Shown here: in pieces, positions 1 through 11,027 of the stretch
Numbering within the stretch: the first letter of the stretch is position 1
How the letters are laid out: each line of letters opens with the position of its first letter
NCBI GenBank assembly: GCA_963575745.1
Contig: CAUYUJ010019351.1
Coordinates: forward strand, 91,001-155,000
Length of the DNA stretch: 64,000 nucleotides
Reading direction: 5' to 3'
Source: Prorocentrum cordatum
Taxonomy: Eukaryota > Sar > Dinophyceae > Prorocentrales > Prorocentraceae
The notes under the pieces: generated by a model
What the model was told of the DNA's origin: nothing
The model's input: the letters and a program-made list of their open reading frames with translations, nothing else
The model's database searches: none
Translations under genes and position numbers: made by a program

Positions 1-115
1 TGGTTGGAGAAAACATGACTGCCCATGTTGGATATACATTGGAGACCCTCTGCCACTGTATTGTTAAATCTGAGCCACGTCTACATCGCAGAGCAGGGGT
101 GGTGGCTGGGACGGG

Positions 116-279
116 GCAGGAACTTTCGAAGCTCTGGCCAGATTTCTTGGATTGGCGCTGGACGCATCTCTCTGGCGCGCGGACGCGCCAGGGGCGGGGC
201 CAGATGGGCCCAGCGCAGATCCAAAGAGCCCGCGCGGAACTCCGAACGCTATGTTTATGACATTGCTTTCTTCTTCGAA
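116..279. mobile_element. Introner-family TIR element, copy 1
   Basis: The two ends are inverted copies of each other. The inner arms read TTCTTGGATTGGCGCTGG on the left and the complement of CCAGCGCAGATCCAAAGA on the right. The right outer end (GCGCGGAACTCCGAACG, then CATTGC, then TTCGA) matches the ends of the introners inside the EF-hand/TPPP gene near 12.6-13.7 kb. A GGCGCGC core sits in the middle. It could be an intron of an unrecognised gene, but I could not prove flanking exons. Confidence 0.6.
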
Positions 280-651
280 GACCGCCGAGGCTGAGCCGGC
301 AGGACTGGCCGAAGAGCCGCGAGAAGCAGACCAGGCAGACCTGGAGGTCCCGCGCCCTCATGACCGAAGCAGTGCGCCCGGCGGCGGGCGCAAGCATGCC
401 GCGACCGCTTACGAGGGAGGGGGCAAGCCTGAGCCCAGCTGGCTACGGGGTGCATCCCGCGGCATGCTCCCGTCGTGGAAGAAGACAGCGCGGCCGGGAC
501 ACTTCTGGCTGCTCTCGGCCTCCGGGGGCCCTCGCCGTGCTCTGGGGCAGTCAGCAGAAGCACTCGGAAGGAAGAGTCGGCCCTGGGGAAGGGTCTGAAC
601 TCTTGGAGCCCTCGCGAGCAGTCTCAGGACCCATTGGGCGGCCCCTTGGGC

Positions 652-654
652 CGT

Positions 655-689
<35 letters not shown>

Positions 690-693
690 TCGC

Positions 694-728
<35 letters not shown>

Positions 729-731
729 TCG

Positions 732-811
<80 letters not shown>

Positions 812-826
812 TTCGTCGTCGTCTTG
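652..826. repeat. CGT/CCG trinucleotide microsatellite
   Basis: A near-pure run of CGT with CGC interruptions. Every frame through it is open (poly-Arg, poly-Ser or poly-Thr), so the long frames here are not taken as genes. Confidence 0.95.
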
Positions 827-1526
827 GGCCTGACGCTCACCCTCCGCCGCTGCCGATTCACCTGTTTCGGCGCCGCCCCCGGCCGTCCCAGGCCCTGGTG
901 CTGTGCCCTCCGCCGCAGTTGGCTTACTTGGTTGGGCCCTGCTCCCAGCTGTCCCCAGCCTTGGTTCAAGGCAGAAGCGCCACCCTCAAATAATCACTCC
1001 GACGAGCCAAGCACTTGAGCAACCGCCACTCAGGAAGGGATGGAGCAGGGCAGGGCTGATCAGTAAACGCTAAGGGCTGTTTAGTAAACGCCAGTTATGG
1101 GAGTCGGGGTGGATTTTCCTCTCTTGACTGGTGCACAAGCGTTTCGGCATGGATCGCCGCTTGCCATCGCTATCATGGCGCGCTTTTCTCGCTGACCTGG
1201 CTGCGCGTGTTGGACGATCAGATGTGCGTGCTGTATGCGCAGATGTAGCGTGCATGTGCTCGCCTTGGCTTTCGATTGTGTTTCCAACGCGCAAAGCTGC
1301 ATGTGTCGTGCGCAAGTCACACGCGTCACATTCACACCGCGTCCCAGCTATCTACCCAGTGCCGCACATATACCAATGTAGCCGCGCCGCACATCCAATA
1401 CATATCCACGTGCCGAGTGGAGCGTCCTTGTGTCCTCACTCCGCCACGGTGCCCCCCTGGCACGTTGTGGCGTGGTGTGCAGCGAAATGCTGCCTGGCAC
1501 GTTTCCTTAAGTCTCCTGAAGTACGC
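827..1526. other. No recognisable gene
   Basis: Short overlapping frames in both directions have no recognisable protein similarity. The stretch near 1,020-1,135 (paired 'agtaaacgc' motifs) resembles 11,469-11,570, suggesting a diverged dispersed repeat. Confidence 0.5.
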
Positions 1527-1713
1527 GGCGAGCGATGGGGGGAAGTGAGACGGGGCGGGCCTTCTCAGAAGTCCAGGAAGTCCTCAGGCCTTCTGAAAAA
1601 TCCAAGCCTTCCCCGAAGAAACAAAAAACTTCCCAGAAGGCGCGGGGGCTACTGAGAAGTCCCGCCACTTTCTGAGAAGGCCTTCTTCTTCTCACCTCCC
1701 CCCTTCGCCCGCC
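1527..1713. mobile_element. G-rich TIR element, copy 1
   Basis: About 45 bp at each end form imperfect inverted repeats. The left arm holds GGCGAGCGATGGGGGGAAG and GCCTTCTCAGAAG. The right arm is the complement of a strand reading GGCGGGCGAAGGGGGGAGG followed by GCCTTCTCAGAA. The same design occurs at 34,495-34,641 and 47,972-48,127. No coding capacity, so a MITE-like non-autonomous element. Confidence 0.7.
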
Positions 1714-2046
1714 GCCGATAAAAGAAAAAACAGCCCTTCCTCCCGCCACGCCACGTGCATGCATCCGGGTTCCCCCCCCCTCCCGAGGCTCCCTGCCGGC
1801 GTCCCGACGGCTCCCCTGGGTTTTTTCAGTGCTTTTCGAGGCTCCTAGTGCGCCCCAGAAGGCCACCGAGGCCGCCAAGGCGGCCCAACATTTCCCAAGA
1901 GGCGCCCTACAGTCCCCAAAGCAGAGAGGCGCTGATTGGGCCTCAAGAGGCATCGAAAAGACCAGAAACACAAGCGACAAAGACCTTCCAGCATTGTCTG
2001 GGTCATTCGAACCCTGCAGGGTTCCCGCAGCTGACATTTTGCCTCG

Positions 2047-2202
2047 GGAGGAGGAGGGAGGAGGAGGAGGAGGAGGAGGAGGAGGAGGAGGAGGAGGAGG
2101 AGGAGGAGGAGGAGGAGGAGGAGGAGGAGGAGGAGGAGGAGGAGGAGGAGGAGGAGGAGGAGGAGGAGGAGGAGGAGGAGGAGGAGGAGGAGGAGGAGGA
2201 GG
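2047..2202. repeat. GGA trinucleotide microsatellite
   Basis: About 150 bp of nearly perfect GGA, followed about 130 bp later by a CTC-rich tract (2,330-2,450) of opposite polarity that could pair with it. Confidence 0.95.
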
Positions 2203-2329
2203 AGTCCTCTCGGCTCGAAGTGGTTCTACGACGGCCTGGGAGCAGCCGAGGCGAGGCCCCAGGCGCCCAACCAGGGCCCCAATATGGCCCCAGAGGGTCT
2301 CGAGAGGCCCCAGTCCGAGAGGCCCTCCC

Positions 2330-2450
2330 CCCCCCCTTCCTCCTCCTCCTCCTCCCTCCTCCCTCCCTCCTCCCTCCTCCTCCTCTCCTCCTCCTCCCCC
2401 CTCATCCTCCTCCTCCTCCTCCTCCCCCTCCTCCTGCTCCTCCCGTTCCC
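2330..2450. repeat. CTC/CCT tract
   Basis: Degenerate CTC/CCT-rich stretch, the complement of the GGA array upstream. Confidence 0.85.
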
Positions 2451-2459
2451 CCGACGCCT

Positions 2460-4146
2460 CCCGAGCAACCCTTAAAATCTCCATGTTGCTCAAGGGGGCT
2501 TCCCAGGCTGCTGGAACGGCCGCCGAGGTCCAAGAGGCGTTCAAGAATGCGCACGCTTTCCCTTGCCCAGCTGCTTCGATACGAAGCTGATCGTTCTGAG
2601 CGTATGCATCAAGGCCATGATCAGAGCCCGAAGAACTTTTTTCATCGCAGCGCAGCAGAAGCGATCCGCTCGCGCGCTCTAGTAGCCCGGTGCGCGTGGC
2701 GTACTAATCAACCAGCAGCAAGAGAGGAAAGTAGGACGATGGCGGCCGCAAAAACCATGCGGGGGGAGGAGGGCACACACCGCGGAAAGACCTCCAGCAG
2801 GAGTTGCGCGAGCGGCCAGACTGCGCTGGGGCGACCTGGCAGTGGACGCAAAGCGGCATCGCGACCACACCCAGGGGCTGAAGTCAAGGCTGCAGGCGCA
2901 GCAAGCGTGGAGCAAGTCGAACCAATACGTCAGAGGGAAGGAGCGGCACGCGAATCCACAACGGCGAGAAGGGGAGCATGAAGGTGTCCGTGACGAAGCC
3001 GTAAGCGTCAGGCTTTGCTGTACAGGTACGGCGCCAGCAGGATGCGGACATTGCCTGAGCGTCAGTGGGGGGGCTGGGGCTGCGAACAGCGCGCTGCAAC
3101 AAGATGCTCCCGTACTGAGCCCACGGGCTGCTGAGCTGCTGAGCAACTGAACAGCCGGGGTGGTGGAGCGAAGCGAGAAGCCACCCGCCGACGCCAAAGA
3201 TCGCCCAGGCGGCGGGGCGCGGCAGGAGCACAGGAAGGGGGAGGAACCACCGACCCGGCCGGTGCACGCTTCACGGCCGGGCGGGGCAAGGGCGGTGGCC
3301 AGAAAACACAAAACATGACGGAAACCACCTCAGACTTCAGATCTGATCCATATTTTACTCGGTCCGCGTGCGCTTTAGCAACGGCGCCCGGCTACGAGTC
3401 TCGTGCACGTAAGCACTCTGTAAAACCATGAAGCTGTCTGCCTCAATCCACCAGAATGGGCAGCTTGCCTGAATGATACAAACCTGCTGCATACCGAACC
3501 TTATACGTAAAATGATGCCGACGTGAGTGCTGGAATGGAGCCGAAGATCTTCGCACACTTGAACCTATCTAGGCCTCCATTATCGGCCCCTTACGCCTTC
3601 ATGGGCCGTCGTGGCGCGTCTTGGGTCCCTTTGACGGCTCTCTTGGACAGTCTTGGCGCCTATTGGCTCTCTAGGGCTATCTTGGGCCCAAGTGGAAGCC
3701 CTCTGGAGCTGTCTTTGGGGCCTTCGGCCCTCTAAAGAAATCCTGAAACCACTTTAATAAGGAAACATGCGTAATCGTGTTGAAAAGCCAGCTGAAGCCT
3801 TGTACTTATAACTTTGGTTGCCTCGGGCTTCTCTTGGCGTCTCTCCTGGAGACTTTCCTGCGCTTGTTCAAGCCTCCTGGGACCTCTTCGACCGCCTGGC
3901 ATGCCTTTTGGGCCGTCTTGAAGGGACTCCTGAATCTCTCTTGGACTGTCTTGGTGGCCTGTTGGCGACCTCTTGAACCATCTTGGATTAGGAATCTCCC
4001 AAATGCAGAATAAACCAGAACACACGTGTGCATACCTTCCTGGTACTCGGGATCCCAAACGTCTTTGCATCTGCAATCCAGATGTTAATCACCTCGCGCT
4101 TCCCGTCGATCGATGGATCCACGCTCCTAAGACAAAGATCCTTAGG
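2460..4146. other. Gene-free stretch with weak minisatellite similarity
   Basis: No protein family is recognisable. From about 3,590 to 4,000 the sequence consists of short related phrases such as TCTTGGxxC and GGCCTCTTG, the complement of the CCCAAGAGG family that fills 26.7-28.1 kb and 55.6-56.5 kb. A short CTC run lies at 4,147-4,183. Confidence 0.5.
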
Positions 4147-4309
4147 TCCACCCCTCCTCCTTCTCCTCCTCCTCCTCCTCCTCCAGCCAGCTCGGCTCAG
4201 AGCAGATGTGGCCTGGCCGACCTCTTCCGCTCACGTTTTATCCCTACTTTATGTCAGGCGCATGTCGCTGAGGTGTTCCAGTCTCTGGTGGCTCGCTTGC
4301 GCAGTCATG

Positions 4310-5660
4310 TCTACATTTCTAGTGACGATTGGTTCATACAATCCTATGCAATCTGCCTCTCTGGACAGGCTGACTGACATTGCGGACCGCACGAACAACT
4401 TTGACGGCATTGTGCTGATCGGTACCCGTGCCAAGGCTGCTCGAGGCACATCTCTTCGGAAGAGGCAGGCGGGGAATCAGGTGGTGATTGAGGCAGGGTG
4501 GACAGCTCGTGAACTTACTAATATGCATTGTGGGGTGTCGATTATGTGGGGACCTCGAGTGAAAGCTGAGCATCTCGTTCGTACCGAGTGCGCGCCAACT
4601 ATCATTGGTGGTCGGCATCTCCTGTGTCGCGCACGCTCTGGCAGATTTGATGTTACGGTCATGTCTCTCCATTTCCCGCCGAAGCCGGACTCCTCTCGTG
4701 AGCGGGCTCGATGTCGGCGTACGGTTGATGAAATGATTGCGTGGCTTGCTCCTCGTCTGGCGTCTTTACCTCAACGTACTACGCCGCTGGTGTGTGCAGA
4801 CGTGACGTACCTTTTCCTGCACGCCCACTTCGGCACCGCCTGATCCCTGGGCTTCGCCCTCTCCTGGCCGCGTGAGGCCCCGCCATCTTCCGCCCTGTCT
4901 CTGCTAATTAAAGCTGTGCGCGTCCTGCTTAGCTTTCAGCGGAAGAGGTTCGCTCTCGCCCTGCAAATCAAAAAAATGTGCAGACGTGAATGATGGTATG
5001 GGGCTGGTTCAGAGGAATGGCTCCTGGATTTCTGACGACCCTATGGCTGTGGACCCACGCGTGGCGACGCGCGGGGTGTACGCAGGTGCTGCATGGTCTC
5101 GGCCTCTGGCTCTCGATGGGCTGCAGGCGGCGAACAGCTACAAGGGTTTCGGTCCTGCCTGCTATGGGCCTCATGGGGAGCCTGGCTGTGTAGATATTGT
5201 TGCGGCACCCACTGTGCTGGTCCAACACTGTCAGAATGCTGGTCCTCTTCATCGTCTCAGTCGGGAGCTGCAGCAGGTTCGACGGAAGGCCGTATCATAT
5301 CATTTGCTCATCCACATGGCTTTTGACTATGCCTTGGACTCCCAATCTGTGAGAGTATCTCCTGAGCGCCCGCGCTGGAATCTTGATGCACTCATGCTGG
5401 CACTTCGCAAAGGTGTTGGTCGCAAGGATCTCTTGGGCGCGGTGGGGGCTCGCATCTCGGGAGACTCAGAGCAGCGTGCGCGTTTGTTGGTCTTCTCTAC
5501 AGCTGACCAGGCATTTGACCATCTCAACGCCATGCTGATCCAAGAAAGGCAGCGTTTCTTTGGCACTGAGGCTTGTCAACGGCACTCTATGGCATCTGAA
5601 AGGAGGTGCCCTTCTCGATCGGCGTTGTCCACTTCGAATGGGTCTCGCGCGTGCGAATGA
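4310..5660 (+). pseudogene. LINE A endonuclease domain, interrupted
   Basis: Reads as an exonuclease-endonuclease-phosphatase type domain. It opens with a strand ending in SYNP, followed by a TR pair in the position of the catalytic Glu region. After this come SIMWGP, a VMSLHFPP strand and PLVCADVNDG, where GDxN is usual. The last motif is split by the insertion at 4,806-4,976. Removing the insertion plus one target copy restores the frame from CADV straight into NDGMG. Downstream, YKGFGPACYGPHGEPGCVD and HMAFDYAL continue the domain. The frame breaks near 5,580-5,660. Family assignment rests on motif order and the following RT. Confidence 0.7.
4793..4989. mobile_element. SINE-like retroposon with 13-bp target duplication
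   Basis: TGTGCAGACGTGA occurs at 4,793-4,805 and again at 4,977-4,989. Between them are 171 bp of unrelated sequence ending in AAATCAAAAAAA. The host site is the LINE A endonuclease frame, which becomes continuous when one target copy and the insert are removed. A poly(A) tail plus a 13-bp duplication is the signature of target-primed reverse transcription. A GGTTCG near the 3' end recalls a pol III B box, but a convincing A box is not visible, so the parent RNA is unknown. Confidence 0.85.
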
Positions 5661-6340
5661 TGAGGCTCATATTGTGCAGCAACTTGTTGAGCTGACTCGA
5701 GAGAACGGCAAGCGTTGGCGGCGGGAGGCTCGGCAGCAGCAGCAGCGTCAGGTTGAGGAAGTTCATGACTTGTGGCGAGAGCGGCGAATTGCCGACGCAG
5801 CTCGACTTTGTTGGCGGGTCGGTGGCACTCGCTTCGGACCCGAACGGCGGGGTTACCTAGCTGTTCGAGGGTTGTCGCTCGTGCATCCGAGCTTGTTGCT
5901 GATTTTTCTCGCCCTGGAGCTGAGGGGTGAATGGGGGCCACGCAGATCGCTAACTGGCAGGAGTGGAAGGATTTTCTTCTGTCTGGGGCGTCGCCGCACG
6001 TCGAGCCCACCTACGCTGATCGTGAAGCTGCTAGTCTTCATGGTTTAAATATCAGTTGAGCCCTTCTCAAACTGGGAAGCGACGAGCTGGGCCTTCATGG
6101 GCCCCGCCTCTGGAACAGTGGTGGTTGGTTTGGCCCCCGCTCAAGAACTGTAAAGTGAAGGTGGTGGGGCTGGGATCTTCTCGGGAGGGACTGCGTCTTC
6201 CTGAATTTTAGATATACTTCTTTGGGAGTCTGGTTAAAATCCGAAGTTCGGGATGGGCCCTAATCCGGTGGCGCTGTAGCGAAGGGCTCCTCTTCCACGT
6301 CCTGACGGAAAAAACGCGGTGGGTCCACCACCTGGACCCG

Positions 6341-6931
6341 ATGGGGAACCTTTTCATGCATCAACGGGGGCCAGGGCTGTTTGGTGACTGCGATTATGGT
6401 CTCGTGCTGTACCATCGTCGGGAGGAGGCCCAGCTTGTGCAGACTACAGGTGGGTATCACTTGTGGCGGTCGGGGCTGTCGCGCGTGACCAACGCCCGCG
6501 ATTTAGCGAACGCGTTCAGTTCTAGCAGCTGGGGGTCTATGCGATCGGCAATTTCTTGCATGTTCTGGCCAGGGTCCTTGGGCGTCGGGGAGCAGCGTTA
6601 TCGATGGGCTGTCATTCAGCTTCGGGGTTATGATGAGCAGGTTACTCTACGTCCTAGCAATGGTGGGCTTATGGGGGATGGATATGCCGTTCGCTCTTTT
6701 GTGCGCGCTTTCGAGCCGACTGTGGAGTCTGGCGAGCGGCAGGACCTGTCCCTGACAAAGTATGCTGATGATATTACTAAGAAGTTGGTGGGAGGGATGT
6801 TTACGACCCTACGAAAACTTATTGAGCTAGGCCGTAGTCGCAACGCTGATCTAGATAAATCTCTTCTGCTGGATGGATATAAGCAGAACCTTAGTAAACA
6901 TGACAGCGCCTGGACATATTCCTGGACCTGA
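6341..6931 (+). pseudogene. LINE A reverse transcriptase fragment
   Basis: Conserved RT features can be read in order. VTNARDLANAF fits motif A (Asp, then Asn-Ala-Phe), SNGGLMGDGYAV fits motif B, and LTKYADDITKKL carries the YADD catalytic box of motif C. The usual upstream finger and palm blocks are split into other frames, and the frame closes soon after motif C, so this is a remnant. Confidence 0.75.
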
Positions 6932-6982
6932 CCCCGGACCTGAGCTAGTCACTAGTGTGATCGATATCGGGAAACGTGCACA

Positions 6983-7320
6983 ATGTGTGACAGTGATGGC
7001 AATGTCTGTGGAGCTATCTTACCTGATCGACGTGCCGTGCATACACATATTATAGCTAGACATGGGTATCCGTCTTTCTTGAGTGTCTTGAGTGTCTCTA
7101 ACCAGCGCTGCGTGTGCCTTACCACGTTCGCCTCTCGTGCCACATGTCGACGCCATCTTCGTGATTCATTAGAGCGAGGTTTTGCAGTGATGTAACGGTT
7201 CGTCATCTCCTGCCTCTGAATGTACTCTTATCGTATCAGTGCCCTCTATGTGTGTTCTATGGCCTCAGCTTTGAGGCTTTGCAGGATCATTTGACAAGGC
7301 ATCTCGATCCTTGCCCTGAG
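6983..7320 (+). pseudogene. LINE A C-terminal zinc-finger region
   Basis: Three finger-like patterns follow the RT: Cys...His-x3-His in CGAILPDRRAVHTHIIARH, Cys-x-Cys...His in CVCLTTFASRATCRRHL, and Cys-x2-Cys...His-x3-His around CPLCVFYGL and HLTRHL. They are split between two frames. C-terminal zinc fingers are known from several LINE clades and probably bind the element RNA or target DNA. Confidence 0.6.
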
Positions 7321-7345
7321 CCCCGACCGCCCTGGCTTAGAGACC

Positions 7346-8137
7346 ATGGTGCACACGACCATGGACAACCTGCCCGCTTGGATGCTCGAGGTCCCAACGC
7401 AACCGAGCGACGACGTCGGAGAGCCTCTCGCGAAGAAGGCAGCCCGGCATGCCGAGGCGGCCAAGCAGCAGGCCGAGGGAGGCGGGGACGTTCTGAAACA
7501 GCTCGTGATCATCCTCACGAAGCTCATGCTCCTCGTCCTCTTCCTCCTCCTCCTCCTCGTCCTCCTCCTCCTCCTCCCCTCACGCTCTCATCAGCGCCGC
7601 CGAATTGAGGGACAGCTGCGGCGTCGTTCTTTTTTCACGTTCCTGATGCCATCGGAGTCGGTCGCGGCCAAGGCCGCCAAGGCCGCAGGCGTCGAGTATC
7701 ACAACGGTGCCCAGGAGCTGAAGGAGAGCAGCGGCGACGCGTCTTCTCTCGGGCCCCCTTGTCTGCAGGTGCGGGTGGCACTGGTGCAAGCTGCAGGTCA
7801 GGATCCGTTGTGCCCAGAGAAATGCAAACATTGCTTTGAGATGTTTTGGAAGGAGGTGGTGGTGGTGAAGGAGCTTCTAGAGTTGGCGGACGAGGTCCGC
7901 GTGTGCAGGATCAGGGTCACGCGGGAGCAGGAGAACAAATCGGAGGAATATCGGCTGACGTTCGCTATCGACTCGATGGTTCCCGAGCTCGAGCGTTGCC
8001 TCGTGAAGTATCTGAAGGCGGCGGGAGGAGAGCGGAAGGTGGGAGCAGCCCCTCGGGGGGTTCTCGAGCGGGACGCGGCGAAGCTGCTGGATCGCATCAC
8101 GCGCTGTGCTCAGAGCAGCAGCACAGTGTCGAAGTGA
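7346..8137 (+). CDS. Retroelement-associated ORF with CTC expansion
   Basis: A 263-codon frame directly after LINE A, probably a second element ORF. The N-terminal part (MDNLPAWMLEVPTQPSDD) is acidic and Lys/Ala-rich. The C-terminal part is charged and helical, with a CPEKCKHC cluster and a long amphipathic stretch. Residues about 56-85 are translated from a CTC microsatellite (7,528-7,577) and give a poly-Leu run that looks inserted. The following frame reads more naturally one base out of register. I recognise no family, and it may be a pseudogene. Confidence 0.5.
   Translation: MVHTTMDNLPAWMLEVPTQPSDDVGEPLAKKAARHAEAAKQQAEGGGDVLKQLVIILTKLMLLVLFLLLLLVLLLLLPSRSHQRRRIEGQLRRRSFFTFLMPSESVAAKAAKAAGVEYHNGAQELKESSGDASSLGPPCLQVRVALVQAAGQDPLCPEKCKHCFEMFWKEVVVVKELLELADEVRVCRIRVTREQENKSEEYRLTFAIDSMVPELERCLVKYLKAAGGERKVGAAPRGVLERDAAKLLDRITRCAQSSSTVSK
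7528..7577. repeat. CTC microsatellite inside an element ORF
   Basis: About 50 bp of CTC/CCT within the 7,346-8,137 frame, adding a hydrophobic run unlike the charged residues around it. Confidence 0.85.
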
Positions 8138-8315
8138 GCAGTGTTGCTGGATCGCATCTTATGCTGAGCAATGGTGTCGTGAACAATGCTGTTGGATCGC
8201 ATCCTGGGCTGAGCCGTGAGCAGCAGCGAAGTGTCGCAGTGAGCAGACCTGGTGGATCGCAGCGTGGTGTGAGCCGCGAGCAGCAGCAGAGTGTCGGTAG
8301 TGAGCAGCAGTAGGT
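8100..8315. repeat. Short tandem repeat, about 60-bp unit
   Basis: Three to four diverged units containing GAGCAGCAGC, AGTGTCG and TGGATCGCA follow the end of the element ORF. Confidence 0.75.
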
Positions 8316-8509
8316 AGCGAATGATGTGCAAGAATGTGGAGGGGGGGCGTGGCTGGGACGGTGGCGGGGGGGGGGGGCAGAAAGAGACGCAGCCGAGCGG
8401 GGAACCTCGGCGGTTGCGAGCGCCCGTGTGGTTGCCCTGATCGCTCGTGAAGTTTCGCGCAGACCGATGCTTGCGAATTCGGAGCGCCTTCGAGAATTGG
8501 CGGCAAGGG

Positions 8510-9107
8510 GAGCCTTTTTCCCGGAAAGGGCGCCTGCCCAGGGTTCTCTTTTAGTTGGTAAACCTGTCCCCGGTGCCTCAACTGAGGTGGGCCGGCGGAT
8601 TCTTTCCCTGATAAGTATCGAGGTCGAGGTGGGCCCGCGGATTGAAATTTGAGGACGTCTCAGGCGAAACGCTTGTTTTTGAAATCCCGATGGATAACTC
8701 ACAGGGTGCGGGCCACTCTTTCGTGTGTTGAGGATGTCTCGAGCGAAACGCTTGCTCCGAGGATGTCTCGAGCGAATCGCTTGTTTTGTAGAACTTGAGG
8801 GATCTGGGCGCCCCAGAGATTTGCCTTCTCCAGGTGCACGAACCCGTGTGTTTTTACGTATGTGCCTGTAGATTTGCCCTCTCCAGGTGCACGAGTGGAA
8901 TGTTTCGTGGGGTGTCTCGTGGACTGTTTCGCGGGGTGTCTCGTGGAATGTTTCCAGGAAAACGTTGAAAACGGTCGCCCGTGTCTCGTGGAATGTTTCG
9001 CGGAGTGTCTCGTGGAAGTGCCCGTCGCCCAATACGGTGTCGTGAAAACGTTTCCATGCATGTGGTTCTATATCCCTTTCCGGGTTCGTGGGTCCATCAT
9101 GTTTCCT
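8510..9107. repeat. Composite dispersed repeat, short form
   Basis: It begins with a block (TTTTTCCCGGAAAGGGCG through GGGTTCTCTTTTAG and ATCGAGGTCGAGGTGGGCC) that recurs at 29,620-29,760. It continues with copies of GATGTCTCGAGCGAA and an array of GTGTCTCGTGGAATGTTTC phrases. It ends with TTTCCGGGTTCGTGGGTC, which recurs at 32,173-32,190. The long form is at 29,620-32,205. Both forms are followed within 35 bp by a CTC or GGA array. Confidence 0.75.
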
Positions 9108-9110
9108 CGA

Positions 9111-9170
9111 CCTTCTCCTCCTCCTCCTCCTCCTCCTCCTCCTCCTTCGAGCGCTGCTGCTGCTGCTGCT
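9111..9170. repeat. CTC array followed by CTG
   Basis: CTC repeats (about 9,111-9,145) followed by a short GCTGCTGCT run. Confidence 0.85.
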
Positions 9171-9761
9171 TCCTCATCCTCGGGGGCCCCCCAGCCGTTC
9201 CGATTGGCCGACAATCAGATCCTGGAAGGAGTCTCAGGAGACTCTCGCCGATCTACGGCCCAGGGGCGGAGGATTTCAAAACCAAAGCCTAGACCATTGG
9301 CGAAGTCTTGGGGATTTTTTCTTGCTCGCCTTGTATAGCCTCGATGGCTGTATGACCTGTGAGTTTGAGCCGTGCCGCCGCCCCCCCCGAGTGCTGTGCC
9401 CGCGCCGCAGGGCGGGGCTTGGGCCCGAGCACTTGGCCGTGCCTGCAGAGGCTGGAAGCCAAGTGAAGCTGCCTGCGAAGGCCACTCAGGGGCAAACTTT
9501 TTGGCGCTATGAGGTGGCTCATGGAGTCGGCCCCCCAGAGTCGTTCTGTTCGGTTCTGTTCTCCTCCTCCTCCTCCTCCTCCCTGGTCCCTCTCCCATCC
9601 CCGGTCACCTTCCCTTCCCTGGAGCCCTATACTGCGCTGATCCCTTCCCTCCTGGTTCCATTCCCTCCCATTGCTATCTCCTCTCGTCCCCTCGGTCTCC
9701 TCACCTGGTCACCAGCTGGCCAACCGTCCACCCAACCAATCAGCGAACCAGTCGGCCAATT
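9171..9761. other. No recognisable gene
   Basis: Overlapping frames have no family similarity. A short CTC run is present at 9,560-9,583. Confidence 0.45.
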
Positions 9762-10330
9762 CGCATATGTATCTATGTATGTATGTATGTATGTATGTAT
9801 GTATGTATGCATGCATGCATGCATGCATGTATGTATGTATGTATGTATGCATGTTCGTACGAACGCATGTACGTACGCACATACATACGTACGTGTACGT
9901 GTATGTTTGTTTGTATGTGTGCATGTCCGTATGTATGTTCGTCTGTATATATAACACTGTGCGTACATGTATTGATGTATGTGCATTTGTGTGTATACAT
10001 GTATACATGTATGTATGTATGTATGTATGTACGTATGTATGCATGCACGCATGCATGCATGTATGTATGTATGTACGTATGTATGTATGTATGTATGTAT
10101 ATGTATATGTATATGTGTATGTATATGTATGTATGCATGTATGCATGTACGCATGTATACTGTACGTATGCATGTACACATGTAGATGTGTATATATGTA
10201 TGCACGCACGCATGCATATATCCATTCATGCATGTCTGCCTGTCTGTCTGTCTGTATGTATGTATGCATATATACAGACTCGCATCGGTATGTACATACC
10301 TGTACTTGCATGCCATACATGCATATATGT
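9762..10330. repeat. TATG/CATG tetranucleotide microsatellite
   Basis: About 570 bp of alternating ATGT and ATGC units with a few point changes. It is self-complementary in parts (CATGCATG, GTACGTAC) and so should form hairpins or cruciforms. Met/Cys/Val/Tyr-rich frames on both strands are repeat translations. Confidence 0.95.
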
Positions 10331-11027
10331 AAGCACAATGCACATCGTACGACATGCTCCCCGTGCTCTGGCCCAGCCAGCCGGCCATCCAATCAGACAG
10401 CACATCAAGCAACCAGTCACCCCCCGGTGCGCTAGGGCCGTATCGAGCAAGCAGTCATCGGAAGTAGTGGAACGCGCCTTCTATGGGGAGGCACACCTTG
10501 TCGCCGTCCACAACTCGGAAGCCCAAACCGTAGAAGCGATTCCGGTTTCGATGATTTCGCCATCTATCGCCGCTTTGGCTTCCGATGGGCTTCGGGGGCC
10601 TTCACATGGCACCCGAATAGCCCCCATGAGAGCCAAGGACAGTCCACATACTTGGCCCCAAAACACCCCCAGAGGAGCCCAAGATGCAGATCGGGCGACC
10701 CAAGGTGTCCCCCAACAAGCCCCAAGATGCTCCAACAGATGGCCAGCTCTGGAAACCCTGAACCATGCAAACTTGGCCATCTCTCGGGGGGCCGATTTTT
10801 ACTCCCGCCGGCCTTCCACCGGCTTCCGCCGGCGGAGGTGGCCTCGCTCTACTTTCGCGGGCGTCCGCCGCCCTTCCGCCGGGGAAGAGGTGTCAACTCC
10901 TTCGATCCTCGCAGGCGAGGCCGTTCCTTGAATCCGCCACATGCCACCCAAGACTGCCCCGACGGCCCCCGGGACTCCCAAGATACCGCCGGAACGTGCG
11001 AAGGAAAGACGGGGAGCGGAGCGGGGG
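10331..11027. other. No recognisable gene
   Basis: Part of the interval (10,590-10,770) has the CCCAAGA/CCCCCAAGATGC phrases of the minisatellite family seen at 26.7-28.1 kb. The rest is unassigned. Confidence 0.45.

Larger units (their letters stand above)
4310..7320 (+). mobile_element. Degenerate non-LTR retrotransposon (LINE A)
   Basis: A plus-strand LINE relic whose protein can be followed in order across several frameshifts. An endonuclease-like part lies at about 4,310-5,660, a linker at 5,660-6,050, reverse transcriptase motifs at about 6,480-6,850, and C2H2-type fingers at about 6,980-7,310. It is interrupted at 4,806-4,976 by a poly(A)-tailed insertion. Frame changes near 5,580, 6,050-6,340 and 6,930 show it is dead. 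Confidence 0.8.

Noticed and set aside
1507-2981. 345-408-codon frames over the GGA/CTC tract
   Set aside because: They are poly-Pro, poly-Glu or poly-Gly translations of a microsatellite with no domain on either side.
4926-4960. tRNA-type A and B boxes proving a tRNA-derived SINE
   Set aside because: GGTTCGCTCTC is only B-box-like, and the best A-box-like word lies less than 20 bp from it, too close for a tRNA promoter.
9627-10931. Cys/Met/Tyr-rich frames over the TATG array
   Set aside because: Translation of a tetranucleotide repeat, equally open on both strands.
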